NCBI RefSeq assembly: GCF_021729865.1
Contig: NZ_CP063400.1
Location: 4,960,001-5,024,000 of the forward strand
Reading direction: 5' to 3'
DNA: 64,000 bases
Source of the DNA: Hydrogenophaga sp. SL48
Lineage (GTDB): Bacteria; Pseudomonadota; Gammaproteobacteria; Burkholderiales; Burkholderiaceae_C
The translations under genes were made by a program, and so were the position numbers. Positions within the stretch are counted from its first letter, which is position 1. Every line of letters starts with the position of its first letter. The notes under the pieces were generated by a model that was given only the letters and a program-made list of their open reading frames with translations, ran no database searches and had not been told where the DNA came from. This document shows, one piece after another, positions 55,539 to 64,000 of this stretch.

Positions 55539-56408
55539 ATGATTCCCAGCCTGCCCCGTCCCCCGCTGCAACGTTTCGGCCTCGGCGCGTTCGTCGCGGC
55601 CTTCTTCGTGTTCCTGTTCGTGCCGCTGGTGGTGGTGGCGGTGTTCGCGTTCAACAACGCCGATTACCCGACCCCGCCTTGGATGGGCTTCACGCTCGAC
55701 TGGTTCACCGCGAACACCGACGCGCGCACCGGCCTGCTGTTCGACGCCGAGCTGCTGCAGGCCATCGGCGTGAGCGCCTGGGTGGCCGTGTGGGTCACGC
55801 TGCTGTCGGTGGGGGTGGGCACCTGCAACGCCTTCCTGCTGGAGCGTTTCGAGTTCCCGGGCAAGAGCGCCATTGCGCTGCTGAGCATGGTGCCGCTGGT
55901 GATTCCGGGCGTGATCCTGGGCATCTCCATCCTCGCGTTCGCCAGCCGCATCGCCAACTTCGCCGACGAGACCTGGGGCCTGGAGCTGGACTTCCTGCGG
56001 CCCGGCCTGCCGCTCGTGATCCTCGGACAGTTCTGCTACATCGTGACCATCGCCACGCTCACCGTCTCGGCCAGCCTGCGCCGCTTCGACCGCACGCTGG
56101 AAGAGGCCGCCTACAACCTCGGCGCCAGTCGCGTGGCCGTGCTCTGGACCATCACGCTGCCCTACCTGCGCCCGAGCATGATCGGCGCGGCGGCGATGGC
56201 CTTTCTCATGTCGTTCGAGAACTTCAACACCACGCTCATGCTCGTGGGCTCGGACGCGCCGCTGACCGTGCTGATGTATGGCCGCATGCGCGAGGGCGCG
56301 ACACCGGTGCTCAACGCGGTGAGCCTGTTCCTGATGATCGCGTCGGCCCTGCTGGCCGTGCTGCTGCTCTGGCGCAGCGGCGCTCGGGCATCCACCGAAA
56401 ACACCTGA
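55539..56408 (+). CDS. PotC-like ABC permease
   Basis: 289 residues, six membrane helices (opening LGAFVAAFFVFLFVPLVVV). The coupling EAA loop is TLEEAAYNLGASRVAVLWTI. It begins 1 bp after the previous permease's stop. Completes the four-gene importer; the PepSY gene follows 139 bp later with its own promoter. Confidence 0.93.
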   Translation: MIPSLPRPPLQRFGLGAFVAAFFVFLFVPLVVVAVFAFNNADYPTPPWMGFTLDWFTANTDARTGLLFDAELLQAIGVSAWVAVWVTLLSVGVGTCNAFLLERFEFPGKSAIALLSMVPLVIPGVILGISILAFASRIANFADETWGLELDFLRPGLPLVILGQFCYIVTIATLTVSASLRRFDRTLEEAAYNLGASRVAVLWTITLPYLRPSMIGAAAMAFLMSFENFNTTLMLVGSDAPLTVLMYGRMREGATPVLNAVSLFLMIASALLAVLLLWRSGARASTENT

Positions 56409-56470
56409 AGCGTCCTGTCGCTGCGCACCTGTAACGGTGCTCACGGGTGCTCACACTTTCACACAGGCCT

Positions 56471-56487
56471 CTTAAGGTTGACTTCAT
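56471..56487 (+). promoter_or_regulatory. PmrA/QseB-like half-site pair upstream of the PepSY gene
   Basis: CTTAAG (56471-56476), 5 bp GTTGA, CTTCAT (56482-56487), against the YTTAAK-N5-YTTAAK pattern of PmrA/BasR-type response regulators. The first half-site is perfect and the second has one mismatch. A TTGACT overlapping the site (56478-56483) could be a -35. A direct repeat GGTGCTCAC (56436-56444 and 56446-56454) lies just upstream. Confidence 0.45.
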
Positions 56488-56547
56488 GTGAAACCCTTTC
56501 AATGCACCCACCAGCACTTGCTGGGTTGCTATTGAAAAGGATGTTCC

Positions 56548-56805
56548 ATGAAATCATTTGTCGTCTCCGCCCTGTTGATCGCTGCCTCCGGTGTCGCCAT
56601 GGCCGGCCCCACCTGCAATGTGCCCAAGGAAAAGTGGATGCCCGAAGCCACGTTCAAGAAGGGCCTGGAAGAGAAGGGCTACCAGATCAAGACCTTCAAG
56701 GTCTCCAAGGGTGAGTGCTACGAGATCTATGGCTTTGACAAAGCCGGCAAGAAGGTCGAGATCTATTTCGATCCCGCCACCGCCGCCATTCTCGAAACCA
56801 AGTGA
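56548..56805 (+). CDS. PepSY-domain small secreted protein
   Basis: 85 residues: a signal peptide (to about ASGVAMAGP) and one PepSY module, WMPEATFKKGLEEKGYQIKTF, GECYEIYGFDKAGKKVEIYFDPATAAIL. Two Cys (PTCNVP, GECYE) could form a disulfide. PepSY domains occur in inhibitors of proteases and in periplasmic parts of membrane redox proteins. A cytochrome b561-like gene follows 13 bp later, so the two probably work together. Confidence 0.85.
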   Translation: MKSFVVSALLIAASGVAMAGPTCNVPKEKWMPEATFKKGLEEKGYQIKTFKVSKGECYEIYGFDKAGKKVEIYFDPATAAILETK

Positions 56806-56818
56806 TTCCGATTGAGCG

Positions 56819-57358
56819 ATGAAGTCCTCTGCCACCCTTGACACCAGCCGACCGGTCTGGGACCTGTTTGTCCGCGTTTTTCACTGGACCCTGGTGGTCT
56901 GTGTGCTGATGAACAGCTTTGTGCTGGACGACGGCGAGACCGTCCACCAGTGGGCGGGTTACCTCGCTTCGGCCCTGGTGCTGGCGCGGGTGGTGTGGGG
57001 CTTTGTCGGATCGCGCCACGCGCGGTTCACCGATTTTTTCCCGACGCCGGGGCGCATCGCGCGCCACGTGCGCGGCATGTTCTCGGGTCACGCCGAATTT
57101 CACTGGGGGCACAACCCGCTGGGCGCGCTGATGATGATGGCGCTCATGGGGCTGGTGCTGTCGCTGGGCGTGACCGGCTGGATGCAGGGACTCGATGCCT
57201 ACTGGGGCGAAGAGTGGCTGCAGGATCTGCACGAGGTGATCGGCGACGCGCTGATCATCCTGGTGGGGCTGCACGCGGCGTCTGCATTGCTCATGGGGCG
57301 CATCGAGCGCACACGGCTGGTGAAGGCCATGGTCACGGGTGTCAAAGAACGCTACTGA
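56819..57358 (+). CDS. cytochrome b561-like membrane protein
   Basis: 179 residues, four membrane helices. Haem-ligand histidines are in LFVRVFHWTLV, GETVHQWAGYLA, LQDLHEVIGDAL and VGLHAASALL, the pattern of four-helix cytochrome b561/hydrogenase b-type subunits. It may transfer electrons between the quinone pool and a periplasmic partner, possibly through the PepSY protein 13 bp upstream. arfB follows after 37 bp but is not functionally related. Confidence 0.88.
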   Translation: MKSSATLDTSRPVWDLFVRVFHWTLVVCVLMNSFVLDDGETVHQWAGYLASALVLARVVWGFVGSRHARFTDFFPTPGRIARHVRGMFSGHAEFHWGHNPLGALMMMALMGLVLSLGVTGWMQGLDAYWGEEWLQDLHEVIGDALIILVGLHAASALLMGRIERTRLVKAMVTGVKERY

Positions 57359-57395
57359 TCGAACGCCTCCACTACGGCATGGCACACTGCCGCGC

Positions 57396-57797
57396 ATGTC
57401 CCGCGTCGATCCTTCCGAAGTTGAATTCACCGCCATCCGCGCGCAAGGCGCGGGCGGGCAGAACGTCAACAAGGTGTCCAACGCCGTGCACCTGCGTTTT
57501 GCGGTGCACGCGTCGTCGCTGCCCGAAGCGATCAAGGAGCGCCTGATCGCCTTGAGCGACCAGCGCATCACCACCGAGGGTGTGGTCGTCATCAAGGCGC
57601 AGACCAGCCGCAGCCTGGAGCAGAACAAGGCCGACGCGCTGGAGCGGCTGCAGGCTCTGGTGGACAGCGTGGCCACCCTGCCCAAGGCGCGCAAACCGAC
57701 CAAACCGAGTTTCGGATCGAAGCAGCGCCGCCTCGAAGGCAAGGCCACGCGCGGGCAGGTCAAGCAGTTGCGCGGTCGCGTGCGCGGTCTGGACTGA
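57396..57797 (+). CDS. arfB: alternative ribosome-rescue factor B
   Basis: 133 residues from ATG 57396. ArfB/YaeJ hydrolyses peptidyl-tRNA on stalled ribosomes lacking a stop codon. It has the release-factor GGQ motif in RAQGAGGQNVNK and the required basic tail that enters the empty mRNA channel: KPTKPSFGSKQRRLEGKATR and GQVKQLRGRVRG. Earlier in-frame start codons exist but lengthen the family-typical N-terminus. Confidence 0.95.
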   Translation: MSRVDPSEVEFTAIRAQGAGGQNVNKVSNAVHLRFAVHASSLPEAIKERLIALSDQRITTEGVVVIKAQTSRSLEQNKADALERLQALVDSVATLPKARKPTKPSFGSKQRRLEGKATRGQVKQLRGRVRGLD

Positions 57798-57817
57798 TTG
57801 GGGGTCCTTTGTGCGCG

Positions 57818-57845
57818 CTTAAGATTTTTTTAGGGTTCCTTTAAG
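57818..57845 (+). promoter_or_regulatory. three tandem PmrA/QseB-like half-sites upstream of the hemerythrin gene
   Basis: CTTAAG (57818-57823), TTTAGG (57829-57834), TTTAAG (57840-57845), each separated by exactly 5 bp, so the period is 11 bp. This is the YTTAAK-N5 repeat of PmrA/BasR/QseB-type response regulators, extended to three units. The repeats occupy the expected -35 region of a possible -10 TATTTA (57849-57854). GCGCTTAA (57815-57822) and TTAAGCGC (57841-57848) also form an inverted repeat. Confidence 0.55.
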
Positions 57846-57961
57846 CGCTATTTAGCAGAGCGCCGAAGGGCCGGTTCCTAGACTGCTTTCCATGGCAGGT
57901 GATGCACGGTGCATCGCCGCCAACCACGAAGCAGACGGGCCAGGCCCGCGAAAGGAATCCC

Positions 57962-58714
57962 ATGCAATCGAACACCCACGAACTGGCGCAGGTCGCCGCC
58001 ACCGCCCAGGCCGTCGAGGCCGGAACGGGCCGCGTCAATCTCTACGCCGGCATCCACAAAGCCCTGCGCGCCTTCATGGCCGACACCCTGCTGGCCGTGG
58101 GCCGGACCGACCCGGCCGACGCACAGGAGGTGGCCGCCACCCAGGAGCGCGTGGGCACGCTGCTGGACCTGTGTGTCGCGCACGTGCGCCACGAGAACGG
58201 CTTCGTGCACCCCGCCATCGAAGCGCATAGCCCCGGCGTGGTGGACGGTGTGGCCGGTGAACACCTCGGGCATCTGGAGCAGATCGCGCGGCTCCGCGCC
58301 ATGGCCAACGGCCTGGAGGGGCTGGCGCCGGCCGCGTGCGCGGCGGCGCTCCAGAACCTGTACCTGGCGCTGGCGCTGTTCGTGGCCGAGAACCTGCAGC
58401 ACATGCACATCGAAGAGACCGTGCTCAACGGGGCTCTGTGGCAGGCCTTCAGCGACGCCGAGCTGGTGGGCATCCATGACGGTCTGCTGGCCACCGTGCC
58501 GCCGGCCGAGATGATGCTGGTGATGCGCTGGATGCTGCCGCAGCTGAACGCGCCGGAGCGGCTGGAGCTGCTGGGCGGCATGCGCCAGGGTGCACCGGCC
58601 CCGGTGTTTCAGGCGGTGCTGGACGGGGCGCGTGCGCAGCTGGCGGAGCGCGACTGGGCCAAGCTGGCGCGGGGGCTGGGTCTGGCGCCGGTGGACGGCC
58701 TGGTGACGGCCTGA
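57962..58714 (+). CDS. hemerythrin-like domain protein
   Basis: 250 residues from ATG 57962. His/Glu-bearing helices YAGIHKALRAF, HVRHENGFVHPAIEAH and MHIEETVLNGAL are placed as hemerythrin-like di-iron ligands. Relatives bind O2 or sense iron/NO. The C-terminal ~100 residues (WQAFSDAELVGIHDGLLATV and beyond) have no motif I recognise. Preceded by the triple half-site regulatory region. Convergent with the gene at 58726. Confidence 0.85.
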   Translation: MQSNTHELAQVAATAQAVEAGTGRVNLYAGIHKALRAFMADTLLAVGRTDPADAQEVAATQERVGTLLDLCVAHVRHENGFVHPAIEAHSPGVVDGVAGEHLGHLEQIARLRAMANGLEGLAPAACAAALQNLYLALALFVAENLQHMHIEETVLNGALWQAFSDAELVGIHDGLLATVPPAEMMLVMRWMLPQLNAPERLELLGGMRQGAPAPVFQAVLDGARAQLAERDWAKLARGLGLAPVDGLVTA

Positions 58715-58725
58715 GGCCACTGGCT

Positions 58726-60087
58726 TCAGCCAGCGATGTCGTCGAGCTCGACCGGGCCGGCGGTGTCGAAGCGGAAACAGCCGCGGCCGGTTTTTTCGAT
58801 GCGCAGCTGCGGGCATTGTTCGGCCAGCCGGCGCTGCAGCAGCAACAGGCGCGCTTCGAGGTTGTCGGCCACGTCCGGCAGGCGCAGCGCGCGGTCCAGC
58901 CGCAGTTCGCGGTTGGTGAACTCGTGGCGGCCCTGGCGTTGCCCGTCCTGCAACAGCTTCCACAGGATGGCGCCGGCCACGCCCTTGATCAGGTAGGCGT
59001 TGTTGACGAACACGCTGTCGTTGCTGCGGTAGTGGCGCACCTGCAGGGGCGGACCGGCCGGGGCCTTCGCGGGCGCGGCGGTGTGTTCCGTGCCGGGCGC
59101 GTCGGGGCAGGGCTCGGCGCTGTCCTGCATGAGGTCGATGCCGGCGGCGAGTTGCCCGCCCAGCGTGACCAGCAGGTCTTCGTCCTCGAAGCTGAACTGC
59201 AGGTCCAGCGGGCTTTCCACGAACAGCACGCCCAGCACCCGGCCGGCCGAGAGCAGCGGCACCGCCAGCTGGCTGTGCGGTTCGGGCAGGCCGGGGTAGG
59301 GGATGTCGGTGCTGATCGCCGTGCTGCCCTCGCCCGCCAGGCTGTCGCGCAGCGCCCGGCTGTACAGGTAGGCACTGGTCATGTGCATGATGCGCACCGG
59401 CGTGCGCTCGCGCGCGGCCACGCCGATCACGCCGTCGCCCAGCGGAATCTCCGAGCCCACGCCCGAAGTGGCGTAGCCCCGGCTGGCCACGGTGTAGAGC
59501 CGTTCGGTGAGCGGGTCGAGGATGAGCACCATGGCGTGTGCAACGCCCAGGTCCTGCTCCAGCGTCTGCAACGTGGCGTCCAGCAGCGCGTCGAGCGTGG
59601 TGCAGGCCGCCAGCCTGGCGCTGCCGCGGCGCAGCGCGCCCAGCAGGTTGCAGCGCGGGGGTGCCTGCGGCAGCGGTGTGGGCATGTCGCAGGGCACGCG
59701 CTCGATCTCGCACACCTCGTGGATGTCCGCGCCCAGCAGGCGAAACACATGGGCCATGCCGCTGTGCGAGGCGATGCCCGCCAGCTGGGCCTTCATGCTT
59801 TCAAACACCGGGCCGCTGTCTTCGGTGCGCAGGTAGCGCAGCTGCAGGCGGTAGAAGCGCGCCGTCTGCGGATGCAGCACCAGCACCGTGGAGCGCGGTT
59901 GGGCCAGCAGGTTCTTGCGTGTCTTGTTGAAGAACTGGAACGACAGTGCCACGTGCCGTTCGTCCACGTAGAACACCTGGGACAGGTAGGCGACGTTGGG
60001 TGTGCCATCGGCGGCGCAGGTGGCCATCATGGCCGGGATGGCCCCTTCCAGACAGGGGCGCACCTCGGCCAGGTCCACCAAGGTCAT
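58726..60087 (-). CDS. PNPOx-like split barrel plus GAF and C-terminal winged region
   Basis: 453 residues from ATG 60087. Residues ~10-125 are a flavin-binding split barrel (GAIPAMMATCAADGTPNVAYLSQVFYVDERH, FQFFNKTRKNLLAQPRSTVLVL). Residues ~160-330 form a GAF domain (TLEQDLGVAHAMVLILD, PLGDGVIGVAARERTPVRI, AVPLLSAGRVLGVLFVESP). The end (about 370-450: QVRHYRSNDSVFVNNAYLIKG, FTNRELRLDRALRLPD) looks like a winged-helix or FHA-linked HTH. Probably a redox- or ligand-sensing regulator. It overlaps the upstream flavin-barrel gene by 4 bp (ATGA). Confidence 0.82.
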   Translation of the reverse strand: MTLVDLAEVRPCLEGAIPAMMATCAADGTPNVAYLSQVFYVDERHVALSFQFFNKTRKNLLAQPRSTVLVLHPQTARFYRLQLRYLRTEDSGPVFESMKAQLAGIASHSGMAHVFRLLGADIHEVCEIERVPCDMPTPLPQAPPRCNLLGALRRGSARLAACTTLDALLDATLQTLEQDLGVAHAMVLILDPLTERLYTVASRGYATSGVGSEIPLGDGVIGVAARERTPVRIMHMTSAYLYSRALRDSLAGEGSTAISTDIPYPGLPEPHSQLAVPLLSAGRVLGVLFVESPLDLQFSFEDEDLLVTLGGQLAAGIDLMQDSAEPCPDAPGTEHTAAPAKAPAGPPLQVRHYRSNDSVFVNNAYLIKGVAGAILWKLLQDGQRQGRHEFTNRELRLDRALRLPDVADNLEARLLLLQRRLAEQCPQLRIEKTGRGCFRFDTAGPVELDDIAG

Positions 60088-60587
60088 GCCACGGCCCCGC
60101 CCAGGGCCTGGCCAGCGCGCGGCCCGGGTGTCTGGTCAAAGGCTTCGTCGGGCGTGAACTCCACCGCCACCACGTCGTCGAGCGGGTGCGCGAACATCGC
60201 CGAGACGAACGCCGGGCCGAAGCCGATGCGGTCCAGTTCCTGCTGCATGGCGAGCAGGTAACGCTGCAGCACGGCGGCGTCTTCCGGGCGCGCCTCGCGC
60301 AGCCGGGCACGGCGGGTCTTGAGCTGCACCGTGCGGTGGGAGCTGGGTTCGCTGAACACCACCGCCATGCGGCCGCTGGTGGCCACGTCGCGCAGCAACT
60401 GCGCCGAGGGGCGCCGGCCGAGGTAGACCGTGACGAGGTCGCCGGAAGCGCTGATCTGACTGCCCAGCGCCCGCATGACGCTGGGGGTCAGGTCGTGCCC
60501 GCAGGCGCTGACGATGACCGACACCCCGCGGGCCATCATGTCGAGCAGGTCACGGCTGAGCTGGGGTGGGGTGGCGGGGTGTTCCAA
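60084..60587 (-). CDS. pyridoxamine 5'-phosphate oxidase-like flavin-binding protein
   Basis: 167 residues, split-barrel type: SVIVSACGHDLTPSVMRALGSQIS, LVTVYLGRRPSAQLLRDVATSGRMAVVFSEPSSHRTVQLKT. The fold binds FMN, F420 or haem. Its stop overlaps the start of the GAF-containing relative. Both may respond to the same redox signal; the substrate is unknown. Confidence 0.78.
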   Translation of the reverse strand: MEHPATPPQLSRDLLDMMARGVSVIVSACGHDLTPSVMRALGSQISASGDLVTVYLGRRPSAQLLRDVATSGRMAVVFSEPSSHRTVQLKTRRARLREARPEDAAVLQRYLLAMQQELDRIGFGPAFVSAMFAHPLDDVVAVEFTPDEAFDQTPGPRAGQALGGAVA

Positions 60588-60620
60588 GGTGTGTGAGCCG
60601 GCGGCACCAGACGCCGATGA

Positions 60621-61139
60621 TCATATCGACGGCGTGGCCCGCGGCAAAGGGTCGGTGCCACCGGGGGCGCTCACGGACGGCTCGGTGTGCACCAGCGCCA
60701 TCGGATAACGCTGGCCCGCCAGGTGGTCCTCCACGCAGCGCAGCACCAGCGGGCTGCGGTGGCGCCCGGTGCTGGTGCGGATCTCGTCCGGCGTCATCCA
60801 CAGGGTGCGCACGATGCCGGTGTCGAGCTCGCGTTGCTCATCGAAGTCGCCCAGCTCGCCGCAGTAGGCAAAGCGCAGGTAGGTGATGTCTTCGCCGGTG
60901 GCCGGGCGCTGAAAACGCGAGAGGTAGATGCCCACCAGCGCCGTGGGCGTGAACCGGAAGGCGGTTTCTTCCAGCGCCTCGCGGGCCACCCCCTGTTCGG
61001 GGCTCTCGCCCGGATCGAGGTGGCCGGCCGGGTTGTTCAGGCGCAGGCCCTCGGGCGTGTGTTCTTCCACCAGCAGGTAGCGGCCATCGCGTTCGATGAT
61101 CGCGGCCACGGTGGCACTGGGTTTCCATCGGGTGTTCAT
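60621..61139 (-). CDS. NUDIX hydrolase (NudJ-like)
   Basis: 172 residues from ATG 61139 (ATG 61148 possible). The NUDIX box is GHLDPGE-x7-REALEETAF, with Ala in place of the usual Gly at the last position. The N-terminal strand [22 protein letters not shown] is typical. NudJ-like enzymes hydrolyse thiamine or nucleotide pyrophosphates. The gene lies near mnmA in many gammaproteobacteria, but 13 kb away here. It is divergent from pntA with about 210 bp between. Confidence 0.9.
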   Translation of the reverse strand: MNTRWKPSATVAAIIERDGRYLLVEEHTPEGLRLNNPAGHLDPGESPEQGVAREALEETAFRFTPTALVGIYLSRFQRPATGEDITYLRFAYCGELGDFDEQRELDTGIVRTLWMTPDEIRTSTGRHRSPLVLRCVEDHLAGQRYPMALVHTEPSVSAPGGTDPLPRATPSI

Positions 61140-61350
61140 GGCTTGCATTATCCCGACCGACCGTTCGGGTGTTCCTTCGAACGGGACGTCTTGCCGCATC
61201 GTGAAAATCTGGGTGCATCGCCTGCAGGCGACGGTCACCGGGCTCCGTGCAAACCCTTATGTGACAAGGGCTTGCGCAGGGCGGGGGGTCCGCGGTCGTC
61301 GGTTAAGCTGCCTCGCAACCTTTTTTAACGCCCTGCATCAAGGACTCTTC

Positions 61351-62982
61351 ATGACTTCTGGCGCTTTGATCGAAACAGCCGCCACCGGCGCAGCAGCCCC
61401 GACACCACAACGCATTGGCGTGCCGCGCGAGATCTTCCCTGGCGAGAAACGGGTGGCCACCGTGCCCGAGGCCGTGGTCAAGCTGGTCAAGCTGGGTTTT
61501 GCCGTGGTGGTGGAACGTGGCGCGGGTGAGCTGGCCCAGCTCAGCGACGACGACTACCGCGAGGCCGGCGCCAGCATCGCCGGCTCGGCCGCCGAGCTGT
61601 GGAGCGGCAGCGACATCGTCTTCAAGGTGCGCGCGCCCACGCCGGACGAGGTGGCGCTGATGCACGAAGGCCAGACGCTGATCGGCTTCATCTGGCCGGC
61701 CCAGAACCCCGATCTGATGCAGTTGCTGGCCGCGAAGAAGGTCACGGCGCTCTCCATCGACGCGCTGCCACGCACGCTCAGCCGCGCGCAGAAGATGGAC
61801 GCGCTGACCTCGATGGCCGGCGTCAGCGGCTACCGCGCCGTGGTCGAGGCGGCCAACGCCTTCGGCCGCTTCTTCAACGGCCAGATCACGGCCGCGGGCA
61901 AGGTGCCCCCGGCCAAGGTCTTCATCGCGGGTGCCGGCGTGGCCGGCCTGGCGGCCATCGGCGCGGCCGCCAGCCTGGGCGCCATCGTGCGCGCCAACGA
62001 CACGCGCGCCGAGGTGGCCGACCAGGTGGTCTCGCTCGGTGGCGAGTTCGTCAAGGTCGACTACGAAGAAGAAGGCTCGGGCGGCGGCGGGTACGCCAAG
62101 GTCATGAGCGAGGGCTTCCAGCAGGCGCAGCGCGAGATGTACGCGAAGCAGGCCCGCGAGGTCGACATCATCATCACCACCGCGCTGATCCCCGGCAAAC
62201 CGGCGCCCAAGCTGATCACCGCCGACATGGTGAAGACCATGAAGCCCGGCAGCGTGATCGTGGACATGGCGGCCGAGCAGGGCGGCAACTGCGAGCTGAC
62301 CGTGCCGGGCGAAGCGGTGGTGCGCCACGGCGTGACCATCGTCGGCTACACCGACCTGGCCTCGCGCATGGCGCGCCAGTCGTCCACGCTGTACGCGACC
62401 AACCTGTTCCGCCTCAGCGAAGAGCTGTGCAAGACCAAGGACGGTGTCATCAACGTCAACATGGACGACGACGCGATCCGCGGCCTGACCGTGGTGAAGG
62501 ACGGCGCCATCACCTGGCCCGCCCCGCCGCTGGTCGCCGCGCCCAAACCGCCCGCCAAGCCCGCCGCCGCTGTGGTGGCGAAGAAGGGCCATGGCCATGG
62601 CGAAGCCTCGGGGCCGATGCCGGCCGGCAAGCTGGCCATCGTCGCCGGCGTCACGGCGGTGCTGTTCGCGCTGGTGGGCGCCTACGCGCCGGCCGCGTTC
62701 CTGTCGCACTTCACGGTGTTCGTGCTGGCCTGCTTCGTCGGCTACATGGTGGTGTGGAACGTCAAGCCCGCGCTGCACACGCCGCTGATGAGCGTGACCA
62801 ACGCCATCAGCTCGATCATCGCCATCGGCGCGCTGGTGCAGATCTCGCCGCTGGCCAACGCCACCGAGCGGCCCAACACGCTGATCATCGGCCTGGCCGC
62901 GGCGGCGCTGGTGCTCACCGCCATCAACATGTTCGGCGGCTTTGCCGTCACCCAGCGCATGCTGGCGATGTTCCGCAAATAA
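61351..62982 (+). CDS. pntA: NAD(P) transhydrogenase alpha subunit
   Basis: 543 residues. The N-terminal NAD(H)-binding domain I (about 20-390) contains [60 protein letters not shown] and [14 protein letters not shown] His-rich linker [13 protein letters not shown] (about 410-422) leads to the membrane domain II start (about 430-540) with four helices. Domains I and IIa are on one chain as in E. coli. With PntB it couples hydride transfer between NADH and NADP+ to the proton gradient. 15 bp before pntB. Confidence 0.96.
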   Translation: MTSGALIETAATGAAAPTPQRIGVPREIFPGEKRVATVPEAVVKLVKLGFAVVVERGAGELAQLSDDDYREAGASIAGSAAELWSGSDIVFKVRAPTPDEVALMHEGQTLIGFIWPAQNPDLMQLLAAKKVTALSIDALPRTLSRAQKMDALTSMAGVSGYRAVVEAANAFGRFFNGQITAAGKVPPAKVFIAGAGVAGLAAIGAAASLGAIVRANDTRAEVADQVVSLGGEFVKVDYEEEGSGGGGYAKVMSEGFQQAQREMYAKQAREVDIIITTALIPGKPAPKLITADMVKTMKPGSVIVDMAAEQGGNCELTVPGEAVVRHGVTIVGYTDLASRMARQSSTLYATNLFRLSEELCKTKDGVINVNMDDDAIRGLTVVKDGAITWPAPPLVAAPKPPAKPAAAVVAKKGHGHGEASGPMPAGKLAIVAGVTAVLFALVGAYAPAAFLSHFTVFVLACFVGYMVVWNVKPALHTPLMSVTNAISSIIAIGALVQISPLANATERPNTLIIGLAAAALVLTAINMFGGFAVTQRMLAMFRK

Positions 62983-62997
62983 GAAGGAGACCATTCA

Positions 62998-64000
62998 ATG
63001 TCTGCAAGTCTGGCCACGGTCTCCTACATCGGCGCGACCATCCTCTTCATCCTCAGCCTGGGCGGCCTGTCCAACCAGGAAACCTCGCGCCGCGGCAACC
63101 TGTACGGCATGGTCGGCATGGCGCTGGCCGTGGCGGCCACGGTGTTCGGCCCACAGGTCACGGCCGCCGGCATCCCCTGGATCGTCGGTGCCATGGTGGT
63201 CGGCGGGGCCATCGGCCTCTACGCCGCGCGCACCGTGCAGATGACGCAGATGCCCGAGCTGGTGGCTCTGATGCACAGCATGGTCGGCATGGCCGCGGTG
63301 CTCGTGGGCTACGCCACCTTTGTGGACCCTGAAGCGTCGAAGAACCTCGACAGCGCCGCCCACGCCATCCACGCGGTGGAGATCTACGTCGGCATCTTCA
63401 TCGGTGCGGTCACGTTCTCGGGCTCGGTGGTCGCGTTCGGCAAGCTCTCGGGCCGCGTCGGCGGCAAGCCGCTGCTGCTGCCCGGCCGGCACTGGCTGAA
63501 CCTCGCCGGCCTGATCGCGGTGGTCTATTTCGGGCGCCTGTTCCTGCAGGCCGAGACGCCGCAGGACGGCATGATGCCGCTGTTCGTGATGAGCGCGATC
63601 GCGCTGCTGTTCGGCATCCACATGGTGATGGCCATCGGCGGCGCCGACATGCCGGTGGTGGTGTCCATGCTCAACAGCTACTCGGGCTGGGCCGCCGCGG
63701 CCACCGGCTTCATGCTGAGCAACGACCTGCTGATCGTGGTGGGCGCGCTGGTGGGTTCCAGCGGCGCGATCCTGTCCTACATCATGTGCAACGCGATGAA
63801 CCGCAGCTTCATCAGCGTGATCGCTGGCGGCTTCGGCACCACCGCGGCCGCGCCCAAGGCCGCGGGTGGTGCCGCCGCCGAGCCGGTCGGCGAGGTGAAC
63901 CCCATCCTCGCCGGCGAGACCGCCGAGATGCTGCGCGAAGCCAAGAACGTGATCATCGTGCCCGGCTACGGCATGGCGGTCGCGCAGGCGCAGCACACGG
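62998..64000 (+). CDS. pntB: NAD(P) transhydrogenase beta subunit, 5' part
   Basis: Begins at ATG 62998 (AAGGAGA upstream) and runs off the right edge; 334 codons visible. The membrane part (about eight or nine helices) is followed by the start of the NADP-binding domain [26 protein letters not shown], the conserved nucleotide-binding loop of PntB. Partner of PntA and co-transcribed with it. Confidence 0.96.
   Translation, partial: MSASLATVSYIGATILFILSLGGLSNQETSRRGNLYGMVGMALAVAATVFGPQVTAAGIPWIVGAMVVGGAIGLYAARTVQMTQMPELVALMHSMVGMAAVLVGYATFVDPEASKNLDSAAHAIHAVEIYVGIFIGAVTFSGSVVAFGKLSGRVGGKPLLLPGRHWLNLAGLIAVVYFGRLFLQAETPQDGMMPLFVMSAIALLFGIHMVMAIGGADMPVVVSMLNSYSGWAAAATGFMLSNDLLIVVGALVGSSGAILSYIMCNAMNRSFISVIAGGFGTTAAAPKAAGGAAAEPVGEVNPILAGETAEMLREAKNVIIVPGYGMAVAQAQHT

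Overview
The window is GC-rich, densely coding bacterial chromosome with no rRNA, tRNA, CRISPR array, transposase or phage gene that I could see. A betaproteobacterium of the family Comamonadaceae (for example a Hydrogenophaga-like organism) fits best. The reasons are a PhaM-type PHA granule protein, a Bug-family periplasmic receptor beside tcuAB, DUF3422, DUF2145 and DUF4395 proteins, ArfB, a PntA of E. coli-like domain order, and a family of GC-rich intergenic palindromic repeats that I associate with this family. The genus is inference.

Layout. 0-9 kb: end of a fumarylacetoacetate-hydrolase-family gene, VOC protein, a small stress-type pair (eRF1-like plus DksA-like zinc finger) behind an FNR-like palindrome, enoyl-CoA hydratase, phaM, a FIST sensor protein, MFS permease, ProQ/FinO RNA chaperone and an XRE regulator. 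8.6-17.5 kb: a lipid block with a CREST/ceramidase-like membrane protein, an LplT-like permease fused to a PlsC acyltransferase, and a tightly overlapping six-gene operon that corresponds to E. coli ynbABCD with two extra genes. 17.5-22 kb: a cluster of envelope proteins of unknown function (two YiaA/B-like, STM0539-like, DUF2145, coiled-coil/zinc-ribbon). 22-29 kb: MFS, tgt, EamA permease, pyrF, two tandem GSTs, MipA/OmpV-like and CigR/RcnB-like proteins. 29-39.5 kb: uvrA, a HdrE/HdrD-like redox pair, a YajR-like MFS, a CLC protein lacking the gating glutamate, ssb and DUF3422. 39.5-47.6 kb: DUF4395, a methyltransferase, a LysR-tcuA-tcuB-Bug receptor cluster, and mnmA. 47.7-50.1 kb: a small accessory-looking patch (Fic protein, YcxB-like, small membrane protein). 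50.3-56.4 kb: YgiD-like dioxygenase, YpfH esterase, a hypothetical gene, and a complete polyamine-type ABC importer. 56.5-64 kb: PepSY plus cytochrome b561-like pair, arfB, hemerythrin, two flavin split-barrel proteins, a NUDIX hydrolase, pntA and the start of pntB.

How the genes work together. The most striking unit is 11554-17529. It could build an unusual phospholipid: acyl transfer, CDP-diacylglycerol formation, alcohol head-group transfer, dephosphorylation, and a hydrolase/methyltransferase step. The tcu block probably oxidises a tricarboxylate, with a Bug receptor in place of the usual TcuC permease. Two intergenic regions (56.47 and 57.82 kb) carry tandem TTAAG-type half-sites at 11-bp spacing, like PmrA/BasR/QseB operators. 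They suggest that the PepSY-cytochrome pair and the hemerythrin gene belong to one response-regulator regulon. Seven copies of a structured repeat occur in the window, six of them starting within 7 bp of a stop codon in the same orientation relative to the gene.
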